Positions 6,268 through 9,898 of a stretch of 9,898 bases of DNA are shown here, piece by piece. The notes beneath the pieces are model-generated. The model worked only from the letters and a program-made list of their open reading frames with translations. It had not been told where the DNA came from and searched no databases. Position numbers and translations under genes: made by a program. Each line of letters starts with the position of its first letter. Position 1 is the stretch's first letter. Source of the stretch: an uncultured Eubacteriales bacterium (GTDB taxonomy: Bacteria > Bacillota > Clostridia > Oscillospirales > Acutalibacteraceae); contig CAKTTT010000076.1 in NCBI GenBank assembly GCA_934615635.1, positions 1 to 9,898 on the forward strand, read 5' to 3'.

Positions 6268-6312
6268 ATGTTCTTTTTCCCTCCTGGAAAGGAGGGATGC
6301 CTATGTACATAA
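6268..6312 (+). CDS. 14-codon leader ORF overlapping the toxin start
   Basis: ATG at 6268 sits 7 bases behind AGGAGGG (6254-6260) and reads MFFFPPGKEGCLCT before TAA at 6310-6312. It overlaps the toxin start at 6303 by ten bases in another frame. Its codons 4-10 run through the hairpin that holds the toxin's ribosome site, so a ribosome translating it would open that hairpin. This suggests translational coupling, in the manner of mok and hok, but the peptide itself is probably not functional. No homologue is recognised. Confidence 0.45.
   Translation: MFFFPPGKEGCLCT
6278..6297 (+). promoter_or_regulatory. hairpin sequestering the toxin ribosome binding site
   Basis: TCCCTCC (6278-6284) pairs with GGAGGGA (6291-6297) around the loop TGGAAA. 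GGAGGG is the toxin's ribosome site, six bases before its ATG. A similar but weaker pairing, CCCTC (6241-6245) with GAGGG (6256-6260), covers the leader ORF's ribosome site. Confidence 0.6.
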
Positions 6313-6392
6313 CGCTGGCGGACCTGTTCCAATTCAGCCTTGTGATCATCGGTATTGTAACTCTGGTTTACCAGATAACAAAAAAGAAATAA
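6303..6392 (+). CDS. putative holin-like type I toxin, 29 residues
   Basis: Reads MYITLADLFQF at the N-terminus, then a hydrophobic stretch (residues about 11-25, with SLVIIGIVTLVY), and ends ITKKK. This shape, a polar start with an aromatic, one membrane helix and a Lys tail, matches the short 'putative holin-like toxin' family of Firmicutes (Hol_Tox, PF16935 as I recall). Such peptides are thought to insert in the cell's own membrane; antisense RNA control is known or proposed for related type I toxins. AAGGAGGG stands six bases before ATG. The last codons enter the left arm of the terminator, and a strong opposing promoter lies 84 bases past the stop. It is too short for default ORF calling. 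The family match is from memory of sequence shape; the membrane helix and signals are directly visible. Confidence 0.75.
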   Translation: MYITLADLFQFSLVIIGIVTLVYQITKKK

Positions 6393-6469
6393 GACCGCCC
6401 AGCCTCTCAAACTGACGGTCTTATTTCTGTCGATATGAGGGACTAACCGTCTAACCGGTAGCACCTTAC
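6380..6469 (-). ncRNA. putative antisense RNA antitoxin
   Basis: About 90 bases, from a start near 6469 (seven bases after the -10 box at 6481-6476) to the T-run at 6385-6380 on the minus strand. It is complementary to the last four to five codons of the toxin and to the whole 3' terminator of its mRNA. Its first ~30 bases (TGTAAGGTGCTACCG, then CGGTTAGTCCCTC) are homologous, not complementary, to the 5' leader of the toxin mRNA. There is no ORF. Pairing would therefore start at the 3' ends. Exact ends are inferred from promoter and terminator. Confidence 0.65.
6385..6428. terminator. shared bidirectional terminator of toxin mRNA and antisense RNA
   Basis: A perfect 13-bp stem: 6385-6397 (AGAAATAAGACCG) with 6416-6428 (CGGTCTTATTTCT), loop 18 bases. 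On the minus strand it ends in TTTTTT; on the plus strand the T-rich part is the 3' arm itself. Convergent transcripts ending in one terminator are typical of Fst/par-like type I systems. Confidence 0.8.
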
Positions 6470-6475
6470 ATCCAT

Positions 6476-6504
6476 ATTGTAACCGCCTTTTGTGTTTTTG
6501 TCAA
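6476..6504 (-). promoter_or_regulatory. strong promoter of the antisense RNA
   Basis: Minus strand: TTGACA (6504-6499), exactly 17 bases, TACAAT (6481-6476). It is closer to consensus than the toxin promoter, as expected for an antitoxin RNA made in excess. Confidence 0.82.
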
Positions 6505-6522
6505 GCACGTTGAGCCGTCAGA

Positions 6523-6565
6523 CCCCAGTGCATGAAGAATACTGGGGGTAGTCCACCAGGTGGAC
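6523..6565. repeat. two adjacent inverted repeats upstream of the integrase
   Basis: CCCCAGT (6523-6529) with ACTGGGG (6541-6547), and GTCCACC (6551-6557) with GGTGGAC (6559-6565) around a single base. Neither has a T-run. They lie between the antisense promoter and the integrase and could be protein-binding or recombination sites. No gene is seen at 6505-6711. Confidence 0.45.
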
Positions 6566-6639
6566 GGGATATAGAATAACAAGACTAAATACAACCAATA
6601 CAATAAATCCCCTCGGCTGGGCGGAAAGTTATCCGTTTG

Positions 6640-6693
6640 TTATCAACTCCCCGCTGCTTTTGTAGTATGGTGTGTAGCACGAACAAGTTCGTG
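6640..6693 (+). promoter_or_regulatory. possible integrase promoter and adjacent operator palindrome
   Basis: TTATCA (6640-6645), 17 bases, TAGTAT (6663-6668): a weak match in both boxes. Just after the likely start lies CACGAAC-AA-GTTCGTG (6678-6693), a 7-bp perfect palindrome four bases before the ribosome site. It could bind a repressor or fold in the mRNA and limit integrase translation. Confidence 0.4.
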
Positions 6694-6711
6694 GCGAAAG
6701 GAGCTGACTGT

Positions 6712-7866
6712 ATGCCAAAACGCAGAGCTAATGGCGAGGGTAACATCCGCAAGCGGAAGGATGGACGCTGGGAGGGGCGATACACCGCCGGACACGACCC
6801 GGTCACCGGCAAGCAGATTTTCAAGAATGTGCTGGGTAAAACACAGGCGGAAGTAAAGAACAAGCTGAATACCGCCCTGGAGGAATTAAAGCGGATCGAT
6901 GTAATCGTATCCGACCAGATGACCACCGGCGAATGGCTGGACACCTGGCTGGAGCATTACGCCAAGCCGGTCATGAGAGCCACCACCTACAACAATTATG
7001 AGACATTGATTCGGCTGCATATAAAGCCGTATATTGGAGAGGTGAAGCTCAACAAGCTGACCACCTTGCAGATTCAGAAGCTGTACAACAAACTGTTAAG
7101 CGAGGGCCGGTTTGACCGACCAGAGGCAAAAGACCAGCCCAAGGGACTCAGCGGCAAGACGGTGCGGAACATTCATACAGTGATTCACTCCGCCTGCGAG
7201 AAAGCGATTGTGGAACGACTGTTGGCGGTCAACCCAACCAAAGGATGCCGCCTCCCGAAGAAGGAGCGCACCGAAATGAAGGTTCTGCCTCCGGAAAAGC
7301 TGGCCGACTTCTTCCGGGAGGCGAAGGAAACCGGGGTGTTCGAACTCTACTACCTCGATCTGTCAACCGGGCTTCGTCGGGGAGAACTTCTCGGATTGAA
7401 ATGGAACGACATCAACTTTGAAACCCGGATGCTGGAGGTTAAGCGCCAAATCCAACGGGTGAACGGCGTCATCCAGGAAACGGCCCCCAAGACGCATAAC
7501 GCCTATCGGAAGATACTGCTGCCGGTCGAGGCCGTCGAAATCCTACGCCAGTACAGAGAACAGCAGAAGGTAAAGAGTGAATATGTGTTTCCTAGCCCTA
7601 CAGGCGGTATCATGGAGCCGGATTGCGCACGAAAAATGCTCAAGCGGGTATTGCTGCGGGCTGGACTGGACGAATTGAGATTTCACGATTTAAGGCACAC
7701 TTTCGCTACCCTGGCCCTACAGAACGGCGTAGACGTCAAAACGTTATCCGGCATTCTCGGCCATTACAGCGCCGGATTCACCCTGGACACCTATGCTCAC
7801 GTCACCGCCCAAATGCAGGAGGATGCTGCCAACAAAATGGGGGATTTTCTGCAGCAAGTAATTTAA
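6712..7866 (+). CDS. tyrosine-type site-specific recombinase/integrase
   Basis: 384 residues from ATG at 6712, behind AAAGGAG (6697-6703). The open frame reaches back to 6637 but without a ribosome site, and MPKRRANGEGNIRKRKDGRW is a typical start for these proteins. Domains: N-terminal arm-type DNA-binding domain (about 1-65, RKDGRWEGRY), SAM-like core-binding domain (about 72-175), catalytic domain (about 190-375). Catalytic residues: R222 (TGLRRGELLGL), K260, H325 and R328 (HDLRHTFA), H351 (LGHYS) and the nucleophile Y361 (LDTYAHV). All are present, so it should be active. It resembles Tn916/phage-type integrases of Firmicutes, and would catalyse integration and excision of the surrounding element, probably at the 3' half of tRNA-Pro(CGG). 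No excisionase gene is seen beside it. Confidence 0.95.
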   Translation: MPKRRANGEGNIRKRKDGRWEGRYTAGHDPVTGKQIFKNVLGKTQAEVKNKLNTALEELKRIDVIVSDQMTTGEWLDTWLEHYAKPVMRATTYNNYETLIRLHIKPYIGEVKLNKLTTLQIQKLYNKLLSEGRFDRPEAKDQPKGLSGKTVRNIHTVIHSACEKAIVERLLAVNPTKGCRLPKKERTEMKVLPPEKLADFFREAKETGVFELYYLDLSTGLRRGELLGLKWNDINFETRMLEVKRQIQRVNGVIQETAPKTHNAYRKILLPVEAVEILRQYREQQKVKSEYVFPSPTGGIMEPDCARKMLKRVLLRAGLDELRFHDLRHTFATLALQNGVDVKTLSGILGHYSAGFTLDTYAHVTAQMQEDAANKMGDFLQQVI

Positions 7867-7877
7867 ACCCCAGCTTG

Positions 7878-7913
7878 CAGCCATGGCGGTATGCCATGGC
7901 TGTTTCTTAGTTT
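7878..7913 (+). terminator. intrinsic terminator after the integrase gene
   Basis: CAGCCATGGC (7878-7887) and GCCATGGCTG (7893-7902) form a perfect 10-bp stem with a 5-base loop, followed by TTTCTTAGTTTT, eleven bases after the stop codon. Confidence 0.85.
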
Positions 7914-8208
7914 TCGGGGAAGGTTGTATCCTACCTCTTTCCGAGCCGGATTGCAAGTTGTTTCATCACTTTTTCCTTTGTCGATTCCTACAAATCGGAA
8001 CCCCCTCCCTCCAGGAATCGGCTGCCCGATTCCTGTGCTGGTTAAAGCGTTGCTGTCACACCGACGGGCAAAGCCCGCCGGAGACGGCCGCTGCGGCGGG
8101 TTTTGTGGGATTTTATTTTTCTGTCAAATCCGGACGCTGAAACTCTTTTTTGCTGTCATACTGGCGGAAAATGGCGGTGTGACAGGGAAAATCATACCGT
8201 CAAAAAAC
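7914..8208. other. hairpin-rich non-coding stretch
   Basis: No credible gene: the open frames here cross terminators and have no ribosome sites. It holds a perfect 10-bp stem-loop (8012-8021 with 8026-8035, loop CTGC), a terminator-like hairpin at 8074-8104, and a recurring CTGTCA motif at 8053, 8121, 8153 (plus) and 8180-8185 (minus). CTGTCACACCG (8053-8063) recurs inverted at 8175-8185. The same GGAATCGG core appears in the hairpin at 8012 and in the terminator at 8209. Confidence 0.5.
8074..8104 (+). terminator. terminator-like hairpin
   Basis: CCCGCCG (8074-8080) pairs with CGGCGGG (8094-8100) and is followed by TTTT, then a T-rich tail to 8120. No plus-strand gene ends just before it, so it may be a second stop behind the integrase or the end of an unseen small RNA. 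Confidence 0.45.
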
Positions 8209-8242
8209 AAAGCGCCGATTCCTGCGATGGAATCGGCGCTTT
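8209..8242 (-). terminator. terminator of the three-gene operon
   Basis: AAAGCGCCGATTCC (8209-8222) pairs perfectly with GGAATCGGCGCTTT (8229-8242) over 14 bp, loop 6. On the minus strand it is followed by GTTTTTTG, 16 bases after the stop of the last gene. Confidence 0.88.
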
Positions 8243-8258
8243 CAAAGAGGATACTTGG

Positions 8259-8612
8259 TTATTGACAGCGGCTTTTTAGCGTGAAGGATTCACCGGGCTG
8301 GAGAAGAACAGTCTCGGTCAATCCGCTCACATAAATGGTATGCTGTAGATGATTGATGATCTTGATGTGTTCCACATTGCACTTGTAAAATTCTAAGCCG
8401 AAAGAATCGTTGTAGAAGCGGACGTCGATACCATTGTCCGTCGAGCCGATGAGCACGGAATCCACGAACATGCCCAAGTGATAATAAATCGGAAGGGACT
8501 GTGGCTTCTGGCCGTCCTGCAGCCATAGGGCCTCCCAGATTTTCTTTGCCCTTGAGCGGATATCCAGCACCAGTATGCCTTTAAAAGCGGGATTAGATTC
8601 CACTGCTTTCAC
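8259..8612 (-). CDS. uncharacterised protein, 117 residues, last gene of the XRE operon
   Basis: Not recognised. The frame opens at GTG 8612, inside the end of the upstream XRE gene (20-base overlap), with no clear ribosome site of its own; GTG at codon 4 is an alternative. Translation is probably coupled. The protein has no signal peptide and no membrane helix. An early basic-helical part (RSRAKKIWEALW, about 19-30) is followed by a sequence with alternating hydrophobic residues that looks beta-rich (VDSVLIGS, IDVRFYND, HTIYVSG) and ends LLQPGESFTLKSR. Position after a repressor gene suggests a partner or target in the same accessory unit, but no function can be named. A clear terminator follows. 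Confidence 0.72.
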   Translation of the reverse strand: MKAVESNPAFKGILVLDIRSRAKKIWEALWLQDGQKPQSLPIYYHLGMFVDSVLIGSTDNGIDVRFYNDSFGLEFYKCNVEHIKIINHLQHTIYVSGLTETVLLQPGESFTLKSRCQ

Positions 8613-8916
8613 CCCAATATTTTCTGACCAGCGAGAGCAACTCTTGTTCGAAAGGCGTGGGCGGTTTTTCCTCTGGCTGTATTCCCAGCAGATAATCGGT
8701 TGTCACATCGTAGAGCTTCGCCAATCTCACCAGCATTAGCAGCGAGGGCTGCGTTTCTCCCAGCTCATAATACGCATAGGAGGAGCGATCAATACAAAGA
8801 GCGTCGGCAATCTCCCGCTGGGTAACGGCGTTGTATCCCCGCAGATGCCGGAGCTGTTTTGTGAGAAGAATCACCGTCTCCTGTTCCAGATTCATCGGGT
8901 CGAATTGGTACAGCAT
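8593..8916 (-). CDS. XRE-family (Cro/C1-type HTH) transcriptional regulator
   Basis: 107 residues. The helix-turn-helix spans about 17-75: LRHLRGYNAVTQREIADALCIDRSSYAYYELGETQPSLLMLVRLAKLYDVTTDYLLG, a textbook HTH_3 domain in which the recognition helix is around DRSSYAYYE. A short acidic tail, PFEQELLSLVRKYW, may mediate dimerisation. ATG at 8916 follows CAGGAG by about nine bases and begins three bases after the stop of the upstream gene; its end overlaps the downstream gene. It probably represses the operon and perhaps a divergent plus-strand transcript through the palindrome at 9703-9734; that link is inference. A metallopeptidase (ImmA-type) partner, common beside such repressors, is not present. 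Confidence 0.9.
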   Translation of the reverse strand: MLYQFDPMNLEQETVILLTKQLRHLRGYNAVTQREIADALCIDRSSYAYYELGETQPSLLMLVRLAKLYDVTTDYLLGIQPEEKPPTPFEQELLSLVRKYWGESSGI

Positions 8917-8919
8917 ACG

Positions 8920-9540
8920 TCAGGACTCCTGCCGGTCGAGGAGAATTTGCAGGACGGTATGGTCGGTCTGCATATCCCGGTAGAGCAACGAATAGAGAAA
9001 TTCCTGGGTGTACTCTTGGATATATAAGTCCATTGGCTTCACCCGCAGAAACCTTTCCGCAAACAAGGTATTCAACCGCTCCATATCGTTTTCTCCGCCG
9101 ATGAGCCGGACAATGGTCTGATACAGCTCGTCCCCACCGTGAGGATCATATCGAAAGAGCAGCTCATTCTCTTGTTCTTCCAGATACCGCTGTGCTGCAT
9201 GTTCCAGATACAGATCGGATAAATCCGCCACATAGGATTCCACCTTGGTACACTCCTCAAAGTAAGCGCTGGGGTGCGTCTCAATATACGCCTGTATCTG
9301 TTCCCCGATGATTGTCTCCCGCACGGCTTCATCCTTGCGCACCGCCTGTCGGCAGAGCTTGCGAAGCCGCTCGGCTGCGTCCTCCCCGGCTTCGGTCAAA
9401 TCCATGGGAGAGATGCAGCTGGCGGCTTCCAACAAATCCAGTAGATACCGGTCCAGCAGATATTTCCGAGCGCCTAGCCTTCCTCGGATAGACCTCGCCA
9501 GTTCGATGAACTCGACAAAAGTCACGCCGAGTTCCTTCAC
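8920..9540 (-). CDS. uncharacterised helical protein, first gene of the XRE operon
   Basis: Not recognised. The open frame begins at GTG 9585 directly after an in-frame TAA, but a much better ribosome site (GGGGAGGTGA, 9552-9543) precedes GTG at 9540, giving 206 residues; the long form would have 221. The protein looks almost wholly alpha-helical and acidic, with no signal peptide or membrane helix. Segments include TFVEFIELARSIRGRLGARKYLLDRYLLDLL near the start, a charged middle (EDAAERLRKLCRQAVRKDEAVRETI) and a C-terminal part with LYQTIVRLIGGENDMERL and YTQEFLYSLLYRDMQ. The next gene begins three bases after its stop, so it is co-transcribed with the XRE regulator. Function unknown; a toxin, anti-repressor or defence role are all untested ideas. 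Confidence 0.75.
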   Translation of the reverse strand: MKELGVTFVEFIELARSIRGRLGARKYLLDRYLLDLLEAASCISPMDLTEAGEDAAERLRKLCRQAVRKDEAVRETIIGEQIQAYIETHPSAYFEECTKVESYVADLSDLYLEHAAQRYLEEQENELLFRYDPHGGDELYQTIVRLIGGENDMERLNTLFAERFLRVKPMDLYIQEYTQEFLYSLLYRDMQTDHTVLQILLDRQES

Positions 9541-9589
9541 ATTCACCTCCCCAAGCATTTCTTTTGTAGTTTTGAATCTGTTCACTTAA

Positions 9590-9615
9590 TCCCGACCCTT
9601 CGTTAGAGGTCGGGA
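9590..9615. repeat. hairpin in the leader of the XRE operon
   Basis: TCCCGACC (9590-9597) pairs with GGTCGGGA (9608-9615) around a 10-base loop, 50 bases upstream of the preferred start of the first gene. No T-run follows on either strand, so attenuation is possible but unproven. Confidence 0.45.
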
Positions 9616-9693
9616 ATCCCCCGAAATAGAAAAACGCATGCAAAGGCTGACGGATTTCTCCGCCTCGACCCTTGCACACGTTGAAAGGCATAC

Positions 9694-9722
9694 TTGTTTC
9701 TGTGCGACAAATGAGCTATACT
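9694..9722 (+). promoter_or_regulatory. possible plus-strand promoter overlapping the operator palindrome
   Basis: TTGTTT (9694-9699), 17 bases, TATACT (9717-9722). The -10 box lies in the spacer of the palindrome at 9703-9734, so a bound repressor would block it. It would drive a transcript rightward out of the window. Confidence 0.45.
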
Positions 9723-9734
9723 GTGTTTGTCGCA
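9703..9734. promoter_or_regulatory. 32-bp palindrome, candidate XRE operator
   Basis: TGCGACAAA (9703-9711) and TTTGTCGCA (9726-9734) are perfect inverted 9-mers, with centres 23 bases apart (about two helical turns) and a 14-base spacer. This is the form expected for a repressor dimer or pair of dimers. It lies upstream of the minus-strand operon. Confidence 0.55.
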
Positions 9735-9898
9735 GTGCTGTTTTTACAGTTGTGCAGGGGTGGCTGCTTCACCTTTGCGCAGGGCGGGGATGCGTCAACA
9801 TCCTCGCCTGCTGCGGCGTTGTTTTATGCCGGGGAAATCCCCGCCGTGTCGTATCCTAACTCTCGTGGCGAAGAATTGCAAGTCATTTCTTTTCAGAG
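9711..9898 (+). CDS. possible partial reading frame running off the right edge
   Basis: A frame without stops from ATG 9711 to the window end gives at least 62 residues. It begins with a hydrophobic, signal-peptide-like stretch (MSYTVFVAVLFLQLC) and continues with TFAQGGDAS and then ALFYAGEIPAVSYPNSRGEE. There is no ribosome site before this ATG, and the only promoter seen has its -10 box inside the frame, so the start may be wrong or the frame may be untranslated. The segment also contains hairpins (9783-9791 with 9800-9808, and CGGGGA/TCCCCG near 9829-9842). A coding gene starting elsewhere or a structured non-coding region is equally possible. Confidence 0.3.
   Translation, partial: MSYTVFVAVLFLQLCRGGCFTFAQGGDASTSSPAAALFYAGEIPAVSYPNSRGEELQVISFQ

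Larger units (their letters stand above)
6023..9898. mobile_element. inferred end of an integrated mobile element (right end outside window)
   Basis: Inference from three things: the displaced 3' half of tRNA-Pro(CGG) at 5978-6022, the tyrosine integrase at 6712-7866, and accessory genes (type I toxin locus, XRE operon with unknown proteins) to the right. The orientation predicts an intact minus-strand tRNA-Pro(CGG) beyond 9898 as the other boundary. No conjugation or phage structural genes are in view, so the element class is open (prophage, ICE or smaller island). Confidence 0.45.

Noticed and set aside
6252..6464. 70-codon minus-strand ORF over the toxin locus
   Set aside because: It is the antisense shadow of the toxin, leader and terminator hairpin; no ribosome site.
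6637..6711. 25-codon N-terminal extension of the integrase
   Set aside because: No ribosome site before 6637, it crosses the palindrome and likely promoter, and MPKRRANGEG behind AAAGGAG is the usual integrase start.
7883..8265. Two plus-strand ORFs (85 and 124 codons) after the integrase
   Set aside because: Both start inside the integrase terminator and lack ribosome sites; the longer one also crosses the operon terminator at 8209-8242.

Overview
The window looks like chromosomal DNA from a high-GC gut Firmicute of the class Clostridia (an Oscillospiraceae-like genome such as Flavonifractor or Lawsonibacter is my best guess, from gene content, strong AGGAGG-type ribosome sites and GC-rich codon use; not proven). 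The left half is mostly housekeeping and stress genes. The right half looks like one end of an integrated mobile element.

Layout. 1-650 (-): 5' part of glgB, glycogen branching enzyme, cut by the window edge, with its own promoter. 1082-1849 (+): a MerR-family regulator of the TipA type, with a strong internal ribosome site that could also yield the drug-binding domain alone. 2075-2569 (-): Cu/Zn superoxide dismutase, divergent from 2702-3613 (+), a thioredoxin-reductase-like flavoprotein; together an oxidative-stress pair. 3695-3770 (+): tRNA-Pro(TGG) behind a perfect consensus promoter. 3847-5646 (-): a 599-residue membrane-anchored glycerophosphodiester phosphodiesterase, more AT-rich than its surroundings.

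At 5978-6022 (-) lies the 3' half of a second proline tRNA (anticodon CGG), cut exactly in the anticodon loop and followed by a terminator. This is what a tRNA-targeting tyrosine recombinase leaves behind, and an integrase gene lies nearby at 6712-7866 (+). I infer that the element starts near 6023 and runs off the right edge, and that an intact tRNA-Pro(CGG) lies to the right on the minus strand.

Between this attachment scar and the integrase is a compact locus (6173-6504) that reads as a type I toxin-antitoxin module: a 29-residue hydrophobic, Lys-tailed holin-like peptide, an overlapping 14-codon leader ORF, a ribosome site caught in a hairpin, a consensus promoter on the opposite strand, and a shared bidirectional terminator. 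The two promoters and 5' leaders are homologous in inverted orientation. None of this is in the longer-ORF gene set.

Right of the integrase is a hairpin-rich non-coding stretch (7867-8258). After it comes a tight three-gene operon on the minus strand (9540 to 8259): an unknown helical protein, an XRE-type repressor and an unknown 117-residue protein. A 32-bp palindrome at 9703-9734 upstream is the likely operator and also overlaps a plus-strand promoter. A reading frame with a signal-peptide-like start runs off the right edge.
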